The position numbers were made by a program, and so were the translations under genes. From Oscillospiraceae bacterium (lineage in GTDB: Bacteria > Bacillota > Clostridia > Oscillospirales > Ruminococcaceae), in assembly GCA_025757845.1 (NCBI GenBank), contig CP107211.1, positions 1,922,001 through 1,986,000 of the forward strand: a DNA stretch of 64,000 bases, written 5' to 3'. The notes below the pieces were generated by a model. The model worked only from the letters and a program-made list of their open reading frames with translations. It was not told the DNA's origin and ran no database searches. Of this stretch, positions 8,051 through 17,064 are shown piece by piece. Position 1 is the stretch's first letter; every line of letters begins with the position of its first letter.

Positions 8051-8291
8051 CGTTCTTCGCCTCACTCTCTACGATCTGCCTCACCATCTCAACGTATACC
8101 TTTTTGATCGGCTCATGCTTCGGGATCGTGATCGGCTGGCACCCCGCCTTGCGGAAGGTGTAGTGGCTGCTCCCGCTCCGGGGCGCATACATCACATAGC
8201 CGTAGCTTTCCAGCACCTTGCGCAGCTCATCGAACCGCATATCTTTGGAAAGTGCACAGATGCGTGCGATCAGTTTATCCCATTTTGACAT
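8034..8291 (-). CDS. hicA: HicA-type mRNA interferase toxin
   Basis: An 85-residue protein of the HicA double-stranded-RNA-binding-like fold. It has the family pattern: KVLESYGYVMYAPRSGSSHY, where the SSHYTF histidine is the catalytic position, then ITIPKHEPIKKVYVEMVRQI. HicA proteins cleave mRNA independently of the ribosome. It is somewhat longer than the usual 55-70 residues because of an N-terminal helical extension (MSKWDKLIARICALSKDMR) and an acidic tail. SD GGAG precedes the ATG. Toxin-first order is normal for hicAB. Confidence 0.9.
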   Translation of the reverse strand: MSKWDKLIARICALSKDMRFDELRKVLESYGYVMYAPRSGSSHYTFRKAGCQPITIPKHEPIKKVYVEMVRQIVESEAKNDENAE

Positions 8292-8310
8292 CGTTCATGC
8301 TCCTGCTTCT

Positions 8311-8339
8311 ATTATATGTGGTGTCACATATGGTGTCAA
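8311..8339 (-). promoter_or_regulatory. hicAB promoter with internal palindromic operator
   Basis: Minus strand: perfect TTGACA (8339-8334), 17-bp spacer, perfect TATAAT (8316-8311). An 18-bp inverted repeat ATATGTG-N4-CACATAT (8314-8331) fills the spacer and part of the -10, and TGTGGTGTCA/TATGGTGTCA repeat directly every 12 bp (8317-8326, 8329-8338). Binding of the HicB ribbon-helix-helix here would block RNA polymerase (inference). Confidence 0.8.
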
Positions 8340-8347
8340 GTTTTTTA

Positions 8348-11300
8348 TCAGAAGAAGCTCACCTGGCTGCTCTCCGGCAGGTCGCCCAGGGCGCCCACCT
8401 GACGCAGACGGTCCAGGATGCCCTGACCGACGCCGGAGGCCTGCTGCAGCTCTTCCACCGAGAGGTACTCTTCGCCGTGGATGGTCACCCGCTCCAGCGC
8501 GTCGGCAGCAGCACCGCCCAGACCCTTCAGAGAACTGAAGGGCAGGCGCACCTTGCCGTCCTCCACCACATATTTGGAGCCGCGGCTCTTGCCCAGCTCG
8601 ATGGGCAAAAACTCGTACCCGCGCACCAGCATTTCGTTCACCAGCTGCAGGCTCACCAGAACGTCCTCGTCCTTGGCGTTCTTTTCCTCCTTCAGGCGGC
8701 GCTTGACCTCTTCCATGTGAGCACGGGCCACAGCAGCCCCGCCGATGGCGGCCTCATAGTCGATGTCGTCGCCGCGCACGGTGAAGTACACCGCATAGAA
8801 AGCCTGCGGCTTGTAGATTTTGAACCACATCAGACGGATGGCACTCATCAGATAGGCCACCGCGTGGGCCTTGGGGAACATATATTTGATCTTGCGGCAG
8901 CTCTCGATGTACCAGTCCGGCACATCGTGCTCCCGCATGGCTTCCTCCCAGCCGTCCTTGAAACCGCCCTTGGCCACCTTGCCCTTACGCACGGCCTCCA
9001 TGATGTCAAAGGCCATCTTGGGTTCCAGCCCCTTGCGCAGCAGGTACAGCATGATGCTGTCACGGCAGCCGATGACCTCTGCGATGGTGCAGGTGCCGCT
9101 GCGGATCAGCTCATCCGCGTTGCCGGTCCACACGTCGGTGCCGTGGGACAGGCCCGAGATCTGGATCAGCTCCGAAAAGTTCTTGGGCCGGGCCTCCACC
9201 AGCATGCCGCGCACGAAGTTGGTGCCCATTTCCGGGATGCCGAAGGTACCGGTCTGGCTGTCGATCTGTTCCGGGGTCACGCCCAGCGCTTCCGGGCTGG
9301 TGAGCAGGCTGTACACCTTGGGGTCGTTCATGGGGATGCTGTCCACCGGGATGCCGGTGTACTCTTCAAAATATTTGTAGAAGGTGGGCATATCGTGGCC
9401 CAGCTCGTCCAGCTTGAGCAGGGTATCGTGCAGATACTTGAACTCGAAGTGAGTGGTCAGCAGGCCGCCTGCCACGTCATCTGCCGGGTGCTGGATGGGG
9501 CAGAAATCGTAAATTTCATAGGTGTCCGGCACAACGACCATGCCGCCGGGGTGCTGGCCCGTGGTACGCTTGACGCCGGTGCAGCCCAGCGTCAGGCGGT
9601 TTTCCTCCGCATGGTTCACGGTGCGGCCCCGCTCTTCCAGATACTTCTTGACGTAGCCGTAGGCGGTCTTGTCCTGAATACCGGACACCGTACCGGCCTT
9701 GAACACGTTGGCCTTGCCGAACAGCTCCTCGGTGTAGCGGTGCACGTTGGACTGATACTCACCGGAGAAGTTCAGGTCGATATCGGGTTCCTTGTCGCCG
9801 TAGAAGCCCAGGAAGGTCTCGAAGGGGATATCGTGGCCGTCCACCAGCATCCGGGTGCCGCAGTGGGGGCAGTTCTTGTCCGGCAGGTCAAAGCCGTCGT
9901 CCACGCTGCCGTCCGTGATGAACTCGCTGTACTTGCACTTGGGGCAGCGGTAATGGGGTGGCAGGCTGTTCACCTCCGAGATGCCGGAGAAGTGGGCTAC
10001 AGCCGACGAGCCCACCGAACCACGGCTGCCCACCTGATAGCCGCCCGCGTTGGAGTAAGCCACCAGCTTGACCGCGATGACATACAGCACCGCGTAGCCG
10101 TGGCCGCAGATGGAGTCCAGCTCCTTCTGCAACCGCTTTTCCACGATCTCGGGCAGGGGGTCGCCGTAGTCCCGCTTGGCGTGCTCCCAGGTGGCGTCGC
10201 GCAGCTGCTGTTCCGCGCCCTCGATGCTGGGCGGATAGGTACCCCGCGGGATGGCCCGCACGGTGTTGTCAATCATGGCCGCGATCTTGCGCGGGTTCTT
10301 GACCACCACCTCGTAGGCCTTCTCCTTGGGCAGATAGTAGAACTGGTCCAGCATATCCTGTGTGGTGCGGAAGAACAGCGGCGGCTGGTTGTCGGCATCC
10401 TTGAAGCCGTTGCCCGCCTGCAGCACCGCACGGTACACGGCATCTTCCGGCTCGGTGAAGTGCACGTCGCCGGTGGCGATCACCGGCTTGTGCAGGTCCT
10501 CGCCCAGCTTGATAACGGTGCGGTTGAAGTCCTTGATCTTCTCCTCGCTGTCCACCTTGCCCTCGCGCACCATGTAGGCATTGTTGCCCAGGGGCTGGAT
10601 CTCCAGAATGTCGTAGTAGGAGGCGATCTTTTTCAGTTCCTCATAGGGGGTGCCGTCCACGATGGCACGGTACAACTCACCGGCCTCGCAGGCACTGGTG
10701 AGCAGCAGGCCGTCCCGGTACTTATTCAGCAGGCTGCGGGGCACCCGGGGCTTTTTAAAGAAGTAGTTGACGTGGGCCTCGCTCACGATCTTGTACAGAT
10801 TCTTCAGGCCCATCTGGTTCTTGACCAGGATGATCAGGTGGTAATACTTCTTTTTCAGCACCTCGCGGTTGCCGCCCAGGCCGGTGTTGATCTCGCTGAC
10901 CCGGGTCACCTGCTTTTCCTCCAGGTCCTTCAGCATCACACAGAAGATGCGGCCCAGTGCGGCGGAATCCTCGCAGGCGCGGTGTGCCTCGTAGGCGGGC
11001 AGCTCCAGATGCTTGTTGATGGTGCCCTGCTTGTAGTTGTGCAGGCCGGGGTACATGGCCTGCGCCATGGTCAGGGTGTCGATATAGGTCACATTTTCCA
11101 GCGAGATGCCGCTGCGCTTGGCGGCGGCCCGCAGAAAGCGCATATCGAAGGAGTGCACATTGTGGCCCACCAGAATGCGGCCCCCCGCAAACTTGAGGAA
11201 CGCTTCCAGCGCTTCCTTCTCGCTGGGAGCATCGGCCACCATCTCATTGGTGATGCCGGTGATCTCGGTGATCTTGGGGGTGATGGGCTTGCCGGGCTTG

Positions 11301-12640
11301 ACAAAGGTGTCAAATTCCTCCATCACCTCGCCGTTGCGCACGATGACGCCGCCGATCTCGGTCATATACTCCACGCCGGGGTCCAGGCCGGTGGTCTCGG
11401 TGTCGAACACGCAAAATTCTCCGGTCAGGGGCTGCTCCTGCACACCGTACACGCAGGGGATCATATCATCCACAAAGTAGGCCTCACAGCCGTAGATGAG
11501 CTTGAAGTCCGGGTCTTTCTTGTGGATGTCATCGGCCGCCAGCATGGCTTCCGGGTAGCCCTGACACACGCCGTGGTCGGTGATGGCAATGGCCGGGTGC
11601 CCCATGCGGTGGGCCAGCCGCACGATGCCGCCGGGGTCGCAGAAGCCGTCCATGCTGGACAGTTTGGTGTGCAGGTGCAGCTCCACTCGTTTGACCGGGG
11701 CGGTGTCCTCCCGCTTTTTGCGCTCCACGAACAGCACATCGTAGGGGTACACGATGTAGTCATGCTCGTACTTATCATAGGAGCAGTCGCCGCGCACGAT
11801 GACCGTGGTACCCTTGCCGATGCTCTCCCACTTGGAGCAGTCCTCGCCCTCCTGCGCGCGGATCTTGAGGTTGATGGAGCCGGTGTAGTCGGTGATGGAC
11901 ACGGTGTAGATCTTGCGATAGTTGCCCTTGACCTCGGTAAAGAACACATCGCCCCAGATGGTGCACTTGCCGCCCTCGCCGCCCAGATCCTTGAGGGGGG
12001 TGAGGTTTTTGGGGGTGAACATTTTGCCGTGGAAGATGGTCACCGGCTTGTCGGTCAGGTCCAGCCCCTCCACCTTGATGGACGGAGCGGTATTCTTTTT
12101 CTCGAACTTGACCACCGGCGGAGCGATCTTGCGCTCCAGCTTTTCCTCCATCTGGTGCTGCTCGGCCTCGCTTACAGCGCTGATCAGGCTGACTTTGGGC
12201 GTCACCCCGGTGTGGCGGGCGATGCAGTCTGCCAGCAGCTTTTCAAAGCCCATCTCCTGCAAAAACTTCGTGCCGTGGCGCACCCCGACGGTGATGCTCT
12301 GCCCCAGGATGGTGATGCTGCACCGGTCCAGAAAGCCGTTGATGGGCACGCCGTCCGCCTTCATTTCCTCCAGCAGGTCCCGCAAGGCCGTTTCGTCCAG
12401 CATGGCATACCCGAAGTGGTTCTCGATCTTCAGTTCAAAGCCCTCATAATCGGGCTGCAGCGAAGCCAGCAGCCGGGCGCACAGGCCCTTGTCCAGCGGG
12501 GCGGCACTGCGCAGGGTAAAAATGACCTGCTGGCTCTGCCGCAGCATGCGGGCATGTTCCACGATCACCTGCCCGAAGCAGGACGCAAACGCCGGGTCCG
12601 CCATGAACTGCGGCCAGAGCTGGGAAACGAGTGGTGTCAC
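8348..12640 (-). CDS. polC: DNA polymerase III alpha subunit, Gram-positive PolC type
   Basis: A 1430-residue replicative polymerase. Order of domains: N-terminal domain; OB-fold (about 230-310, TIWGDVFFTEVKGNYRKIY); PHP domain starting near 320 (VELHLHTKLSSMDG), interrupted by a DnaQ-like 3'-5' exonuclease near 410 (CVFDTETTGLDPGVEYMTE); then PHP part two (HVNYFFKKPRVPRSLL). Next comes a Cys4 zinc module near 895-925 (CPKCKYSE, CPHCGTRM) and the polymerase core with PDIDLNFSGEY near 950 and TGQHPGGMVVVP. The start is GTG with SD AAGGAG 8 nt away. It is the last gene of the pyrH-to-polC cluster; a weak hairpin separates it from ispG. Confidence 0.97.
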   Translation of the reverse strand: MTPLVSQLWPQFMADPAFASCFGQVIVEHARMLRQSQQVIFTLRSAAPLDKGLCARLLASLQPDYEGFELKIENHFGYAMLDETALRDLLEEMKADGVPINGFLDRCSITILGQSITVGVRHGTKFLQEMGFEKLLADCIARHTGVTPKVSLISAVSEAEQHQMEEKLERKIAPPVVKFEKKNTAPSIKVEGLDLTDKPVTIFHGKMFTPKNLTPLKDLGGEGGKCTIWGDVFFTEVKGNYRKIYTVSITDYTGSINLKIRAQEGEDCSKWESIGKGTTVIVRGDCSYDKYEHDYIVYPYDVLFVERKKREDTAPVKRVELHLHTKLSSMDGFCDPGGIVRLAHRMGHPAIAITDHGVCQGYPEAMLAADDIHKKDPDFKLIYGCEAYFVDDMIPCVYGVQEQPLTGEFCVFDTETTGLDPGVEYMTEIGGVIVRNGEVMEEFDTFVKPGKPITPKITEITGITNEMVADAPSEKEALEAFLKFAGGRILVGHNVHSFDMRFLRAAAKRSGISLENVTYIDTLTMAQAMYPGLHNYKQGTINKHLELPAYEAHRACEDSAALGRIFCVMLKDLEEKQVTRVSEINTGLGGNREVLKKKYYHLIILVKNQMGLKNLYKIVSEAHVNYFFKKPRVPRSLLNKYRDGLLLTSACEAGELYRAIVDGTPYEELKKIASYYDILEIQPLGNNAYMVREGKVDSEEKIKDFNRTVIKLGEDLHKPVIATGDVHFTEPEDAVYRAVLQAGNGFKDADNQPPLFFRTTQDMLDQFYYLPKEKAYEVVVKNPRKIAAMIDNTVRAIPRGTYPPSIEGAEQQLRDATWEHAKRDYGDPLPEIVEKRLQKELDSICGHGYAVLYVIAVKLVAYSNAGGYQVGSRGSVGSSAVAHFSGISEVNSLPPHYRCPKCKYSEFITDGSVDDGFDLPDKNCPHCGTRMLVDGHDIPFETFLGFYGDKEPDIDLNFSGEYQSNVHRYTEELFGKANVFKAGTVSGIQDKTAYGYVKKYLEERGRTVNHAEENRLTLGCTGVKRTTGQHPGGMVVVPDTYEIYDFCPIQHPADDVAGGLLTTHFEFKYLHDTLLKLDELGHDMPTFYKYFEEYTGIPVDSIPMNDPKVYSLLTSPEALGVTPEQIDSQTGTFGIPEMGTNFVRGMLVEARPKNFSELIQISGLSHGTDVWTGNADELIRSGTCTIAEVIGCRDSIMLYLLRKGLEPKMAFDIMEAVRKGKVAKGGFKDGWEEAMREHDVPDWYIESCRKIKYMFPKAHAVAYLMSAIRLMWFKIYKPQAFYAVYFTVRGDDIDYEAAIGGAAVARAHMEEVKRRLKEEKNAKDEDVLVSLQLVNEMLVRGYEFLPIELGKSRGSKYVVEDGKVRLPFSSLKGLGGAAADALERVTIHGEEYLSVEELQQASGVGQGILDRLRQVGALGDLPESSQVSFF

Positions 12641-12669
12641 GGGTGATACTCCTTTTTATACAGCACAAA

Positions 12670-12699
12670 CTGCCGCGCCTGTGTCCGCAGGCGTGGCAG
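12670..12699 (-). terminator. Weak terminator-like hairpin between ispG and polC
   Basis: 12-bp stem CTGCCACGCCTG / CAGGCGCGGCAG (one mismatch) with a short TTTG tail on the minus strand. It may partly attenuate transcription into polC. Confidence 0.45.
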
Positions 12700-12716
12700 C
12701 AGAGAAAATACAGTGT

Positions 12717-13763
12717 TTACAGTTTATAGATCTCGTCCATGAACTGGTCCAGAATGTTGTCACCGGTGAGCTTTTTCACCGGCTTGCCGTGGAGGAACAG
12801 CACGGCTTCGCCCTTGCCGCCGGCAATGCCGATGTCGGCCTCCCGGGCCTCACCGGGGCCGTTGACCACGCAGCCCATCACGGCCACCTTAATGGATTTT
12901 TTGTAGCCCTGCAGCCGCTTTTCCACCTCGTTGGCGATCTCGGTGCAGGGGTACTGGGTGCGGCCGCAGGTGGGGCAGGTGATGACCTCCGGTCCTGCCA
13001 CCGGGAAACCCACGGCCCGCAGGATGTTGTAACCGGCTTCCACTTCCTTTTCCGGCTCGGCGGCCAGCGAAACGCGAATGGTGTCGCCGATGCCCTCCAG
13101 CAGCATGCCGCCGATGCCCATGCCGCTCTTGAGCAGGCCCATCTGGTAGGTGCCGGCCTCGGTCACGCCCACATGCAGTGGGTAGTCGGTGACGGCACTC
13201 AGCTGGCGGTAAGCCTCCATCATGCGGGGCACGTTGGAGTTCTTGATGGAAATGACGATGTTGTTGAAGTCGAACTTTTCCAGCAGGCGCACATGGTACA
13301 GGGCGCTCTCCACCATGGCTTCCGGGGTAGGGGCACCGTACTTGGCAAGAATGTGCTTTTCCAGGCTGCCGCCGTTGACGCCGATGCGGATGGGGATGTT
13401 CTTCTGCTGGCAGGCGTCCACCACCGCCTTCACCCGGTCGTCGTCGCCGATGTTGCCGGGGTTGATGCGGATCTTGTCCACGCCCACGTCGGCGCAGGCC
13501 AGCGCAGCGCGGTAGTCAAAGTGGATATCCGCCACGATGGGGATGCTCACCGCGTTCTTCACGGCCTCGATGCACTTGGCGTCGGCTGCGCTGGGGCAGG
13601 TCACCCGCAGGATCTGGCAGCCGGCGGCTTCGCACCGCTTTGCCTGTGCCACGTTGCCGGCAATGTCCTCCACCGGCACATTCAGCATGGTCTGCACCGC
13701 AATGGGATGGTTGCCGCCAATGGTCACATTGCCGATCTTCACTTCTCGTTTCAACTGCCGCAT
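12717..13763 (-). CDS. ispG: 4-hydroxy-3-methylbut-2-enyl diphosphate synthase (flavodoxin/ferredoxin), IspG/GcpE
   Basis: A 348-residue iron-sulfur enzyme of the MEP isoprenoid pathway, converting 2-C-methylerythritol cyclodiphosphate to HMBPP. The N-terminal TIM-barrel region starts RQLKREVKIGNVTIGGNHP and contains VDKIRINPGNIGDDD. The 4Fe-4S ligands are visible in ITCPTCGRTQYPC and the downstream GCVVNGPGEA motif. Start set at the ATG after AAAGGGG. It lies between rseP and polC in a cluster that also holds dxr, another MEP enzyme. Confidence 0.96.
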   Translation of the reverse strand: MRQLKREVKIGNVTIGGNHPIAVQTMLNVPVEDIAGNVAQAKRCEAAGCQILRVTCPSAADAKCIEAVKNAVSIPIVADIHFDYRAALACADVGVDKIRINPGNIGDDDRVKAVVDACQQKNIPIRIGVNGGSLEKHILAKYGAPTPEAMVESALYHVRLLEKFDFNNIVISIKNSNVPRMMEAYRQLSAVTDYPLHVGVTEAGTYQMGLLKSGMGIGGMLLEGIGDTIRVSLAAEPEKEVEAGYNILRAVGFPVAGPEVITCPTCGRTQYPCTEIANEVEKRLQGYKKSIKVAVMGCVVNGPGEAREADIGIAGGKGEAVLFLHGKPVKKLTGDNILDQFMDEIYKL

Positions 13764-13782
13764 CCTGTGGTTCCCCTTTCTG

Positions 13783-14895
13783 TTATACAGCTCCGGTGAT
13801 GAGCCGGATGATATCGTTGTAGGTTGCAAAGATCATCAGCCCGAACAGCAGCGCAAAGGCCGCAACGGTCAGGCTGCCCTGCAGCTTTTCCGGCACAGCA
13901 TGGCCGGTGATGCCCTCAATGGCCAGGAACACCACCTTGCCGCCGTCCAGCGCCGGAAAGGGCAGCAGGTTGAAGATGCCCAGGTTGATGGTGATGAGGG
14001 CCAGCAGCTGCAGCAGATCCTGCCAACCGTAGCTGGCCGCCTGCCCGATGGCCGTCACGATGCCCACCGGCCCGGAAAGATTGTTGATGTTCTCCCGCCC
14101 GCGGAGCAGGTCCGCGAGGGAGGTAAAAATGATGCGCCCGTAGTACAGCATACTGTTGCCGGCCTCCCGCAGCACGTTGCAGGGCGTCTTGGCCAACCCG
14201 TACACGGTAAAGCCCAGGCTCATGTGCACCTGCCCGGCTTCGTCCGTCCAGGTGTCGAACTGCACATCCGGCAGCTCCACGGTCTGGCCGTCCCGCAGTA
14301 CGGTAAAGTCAGCCCGGTACTGCTCGGTGCGCACCAGCTCATAGATGATATCGTTGGCCACGAAGCAGCGGCGGCCGTTCACCGCAACGATCTCGTCCCC
14401 CGCCTGCAGGCCGGTCTGGCCGCAAAGGGCACCGTCCTCCACGGCATAGATCACCTTGCTGGTCAGCGGGGAGCTCTGGGCCGTGAGCAGGATCAGCAGC
14501 ACCACGAACCCCAGCACAAAGTTCATGACCGCACCGGCCACCATCACCAGCATCCGCTGCCAGACCGGGGCCTCGTTCAGGGGAATGCCGGTGCCTTCTT
14601 CCGGCGGCACCGGGGCGGGTGCCGCTTCCTCCCGCCGGTCACGGGCGGCTTCGGCCTGCTGGCTCTCGGGGCTTTCCTCCCCTTCCAGCGCCACATAGCC
14701 GCCCACCGGCAGGGCCCGCAGGGTGTATTGGGTGCCCTTGCGGACGGTTTTCCAGAGGGCCGGGCCCATGCCGATGGAAAACTCGTTGACCCGGATGCCG
14801 CAGAGCTTTGCCACCGCAAAGTGGCCGAACTCATGGATGGCGATCACGGCGCTGAACACGAACAGCGCTGCAAGCAGCGTGATAAAAACTGACAT
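13783..14895 (-). CDS. rseP: RIP-type site-2 membrane metalloprotease (RseP/YluC)
   Basis: A 370-residue intramembrane zinc protease. The active site HEFGH is at residues 21-25 in the first membrane helix (AVIAIHEFGHFAVAKLCGIR). A Pro/Glu-rich insertion near 85-105 is followed by further helices, one PDZ domain (about 165-250, CGQTGLQAGDEIVAVNGRR) and the third zinc ligand motif NLLPFPALDGGK. The family cleaves anti-sigma factors or leftover signal peptides within the membrane. Gene order dxr-rseP-ispG is the usual Firmicutes one. Confidence 0.95.
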   Translation of the reverse strand: MSVFITLLAALFVFSAVIAIHEFGHFAVAKLCGIRVNEFSIGMGPALWKTVRKGTQYTLRALPVGGYVALEGEESPESQQAEAARDRREEAAPAPVPPEEGTGIPLNEAPVWQRMLVMVAGAVMNFVLGFVVLLILLTAQSSPLTSKVIYAVEDGALCGQTGLQAGDEIVAVNGRRCFVANDIIYELVRTEQYRADFTVLRDGQTVELPDVQFDTWTDEAGQVHMSLGFTVYGLAKTPCNVLREAGNSMLYYGRIIFTSLADLLRGRENINNLSGPVGIVTAIGQAASYGWQDLLQLLALITINLGIFNLLPFPALDGGKVVFLAIEGITGHAVPEKLQGSLTVAAFALLFGLMIFATYNDIIRLITGAV

Positions 14896-14910
14896 TCGTA
14901 CTCCTAAAAA

Positions 14911-16062
14911 TCAAAGATGTGCCCGCACGAACTCCCGTGCCATGCGGTCGCACTCGTACACATCGCTGAGGGTGTAGTCGCCGCCGAAGCGGTCGCTGTC
15001 CACGACGGCTTCCACCAGGCGGCCGATGTCCAAAAAGCCGATCTTGTCCTCCAGGAACAGCTTCACAGCTTCCTCGTTGGCACCGTTGGCCGCACAGGGG
15101 CCAAGGCCGCCCTTCTTGATGGCCTTTTTGCAGGCCGCAAGGCAGCGGAAGGTCTCTTCGTCGGCCACATCAAAGGTCAGCACCTTCAGGGCCGCAAAGT
15201 CCAGCTCCGGCACCACGCCCGGCACCCGCTTGGGGTAGGTCAGGGCGTACTGGATGGGGATGCGCATATCCGGCACGCCCAGCTGGGCAATGACCGAATG
15301 ATCGCTGAACTGCACCGCCGAGTGCACGATGCTTTGGCGCTGCACCACGATCTGGATCTTCTCCGGCGGCAGGCCGAACAGCCACACCGCCTCAATGAGT
15401 TCCAGACCCTTATTCATGAGGGTGGCGGAGTCAATGGTGATCTTGGCCCCCATGTTCCAGTTGGGGTGCTTGAGGGCATCCGCCTTGGTCTTGGTGCGCA
15501 GTTCCTCGGTTTTCATGCCGAAGAACGGCCCGCCGGACGCCGTGAGCAGGATCTTGGTCAGGCTGGGGGCGCTCTCCTTGTCCTGCAGGCACTGGAAGAT
15601 GGCCGAATGCTCACTGTCCACAGGCAGCAGCTGCACGCCGTGCTGTGCCACCGCCCGGGTGACCAGATGGCCGCCGGTGACAAGGCTCTCCTTGTTGGCC
15701 AGGGCCAGATCGTGGCCGCTCTCGATGGCAGTCAGGCTGGCACCCAGGCCCGCAATGCCCACCACACTGTTCAGCACCACGTCCGGGCCGTCCAGTGCGG
15801 CCAGTTGCCGCAGGCCCTCCGGGCCGGTGAGCAATTTGGGCGCACCCGCCCGGCCGGACAGCGCGGCATCCAGCCTTGCGGCGGCGTCCGGGTCGGTCAT
15901 GCAGACGTATTTCGGGTGGAATTCCTCGATCTGCTGCAGGATCTTATCCACATGGCTGTGGGCCGACAGGCCGAACACCTCATACCCCTGTGCCCGGATC
16001 ACATCCAGGCTCTGGGTGCCGATGGAGCCGGTGGAGCCCAGCAGCGTAATTTTTTTCGACAT
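14911..16062 (-). CDS. dxr: 1-deoxy-D-xylulose-5-phosphate reductoisomerase
   Basis: A 383-residue NADPH enzyme for the second MEP-pathway step. NADPH binding is shown by KKITLLGSTGSIGTQSLDVI at the N-terminus. The metal and substrate region has LLPVDSEHSAIFQCLQ and LLTASGGPFFG, and NKGLELIEAVWLFGL matches the family helix. Length is normal. It sits 17 nt downstream of cdsA and 15 nt upstream of rseP. Confidence 0.96.
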   Translation of the reverse strand: MSKKITLLGSTGSIGTQSLDVIRAQGYEVFGLSAHSHVDKILQQIEEFHPKYVCMTDPDAAARLDAALSGRAGAPKLLTGPEGLRQLAALDGPDVVLNSVVGIAGLGASLTAIESGHDLALANKESLVTGGHLVTRAVAQHGVQLLPVDSEHSAIFQCLQDKESAPSLTKILLTASGGPFFGMKTEELRTKTKADALKHPNWNMGAKITIDSATLMNKGLELIEAVWLFGLPPEKIQIVVQRQSIVHSAVQFSDHSVIAQLGVPDMRIPIQYALTYPKRVPGVVPELDFAALKVLTFDVADEETFRCLAACKKAIKKGGLGPCAANGANEEAVKLFLEDKIGFLDIGRLVEAVVDSDRFGGDYTLSDVYECDRMAREFVRAHL

Positions 16063-16079
16063 GGCACGTTCCCCCTTTT

Positions 16080-16940
16080 TTACTTGTAGAACACCGCCGT
16101 GATGACCATGGTCACAAAGGGCGCAATGAACATCACGCTGTCAAACCGGTCCAGAATGCCGCCGTGGCCCGGGAAAATGGTGCCGTAATCCTTGATGCCG
16201 CACTGGCGCTTGACCACACTGGCAAACAGGTCACCATAAATGCCCAGCACCGCCGCCACACAGCCCAGCAGGGCAATGATGACGTACATCGACACGCCGA
16301 TGTTGGAGCGGGTAAAGGCTTCCATGCGGTCGGCGGCCACCGAGTAGATCAGGGTCGCCACCACGCCGAACACCATGGTGCCCAGCACGCCGCCGATGGC
16401 ACCCTCCACGGTCTTTTTGGGGCTGACCACCGGGCACAGCTTATGCTTGCCGAAGGCACGGCCCGCAAAGTAGGCGCAGGTGTCGCCGCCCCAGGCAAAG
16501 CAGAGGATGAGCAGGATGAAGAACACGGCATCGTAGCCGAACTGCTCCACCGGCAGCAGTTCCTTGAGCCGGATGAAGGAGTAGAAGCAGAAGATCACGA
16601 TGCCCGAAAACACGAGCAGACCGCTGGCCTTCTGGTAGCTGATGGTCCCGTTGCGCACCACCAGATAGATGGCGTAAAAGGTGACCAGCACAAAGGACAC
16701 CGGCATGACCAGACGGCGCATGACCATGTAGTTGGAGGTCATCACCAGCAGGGTATACGGCACCAGTGCCGCGTACATCAGCCAGTCCTTTTTGGTAAAG
16801 CCCAGCGCATTGTAGATCTCGTGGATGGCAATGAGCGTGATGGCTGCAATGACCAGATTGAAGATCAGCGTGTTGAAGGTGAACATGACGCCAATGAGGA
16901 CGATGATGCCCACAATGGCTGTGATAATGCGTGTTTTCAT
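16080..16940 (-). CDS. cdsA: Phosphatidate cytidylyltransferase (CDP-diglyceride synthase)
   Basis: A 286-residue multi-pass membrane enzyme that makes CDP-diacylglycerol from phosphatidate and CTP. The family signature is complete near the C-terminus: SVVKRQCGIKDYGTIFPGHG followed by GILDRFDS. About eight hydrophobic segments precede and surround it. Start placed at the ATG following AAAGGAG; the open frame extends upstream to 17270 but that part is the uppS 3' end in another frame. It follows uppS after a 124-bp gap without genes. Confidence 0.93.
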   Translation of the reverse strand: MKTRIITAIVGIIVLIGVMFTFNTLIFNLVIAAITLIAIHEIYNALGFTKKDWLMYAALVPYTLLVMTSNYMVMRRLVMPVSFVLVTFYAIYLVVRNGTISYQKASGLLVFSGIVIFCFYSFIRLKELLPVEQFGYDAVFFILLILCFAWGGDTCAYFAGRAFGKHKLCPVVSPKKTVEGAIGGVLGTMVFGVVATLIYSVAADRMEAFTRSNIGVSMYVIIALLGCVAAVLGIYGDLFASVVKRQCGIKDYGTIFPGHGGILDRFDSVMFIAPFVTMVITAVFYK

Positions 16941-17064
16941 AGGTTGGCTCTCCTTTGTTCTGCCGGAAGGCACTCCCCTCTTGCGGGTGCCGCACAACCC
17001 GAGGAACGGTCGGGTATTCCGGTCCCTGCGCCGTGCACAGGATATTTTGGGTGTAGTTGCTGCC

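Noticed and set aside
8252..12646. A plus-strand open frame of 1464 codons
   Set aside because: It is the antisense image of polC, rich in His/Val/Gly and Leu from reading C/G-biased codons backwards; no motifs and no SD.
12670..12699. RNA gene between ispG and polC
   Set aside because: Only a 30-nt imperfect hairpin; no promoter and no known RNA fold.
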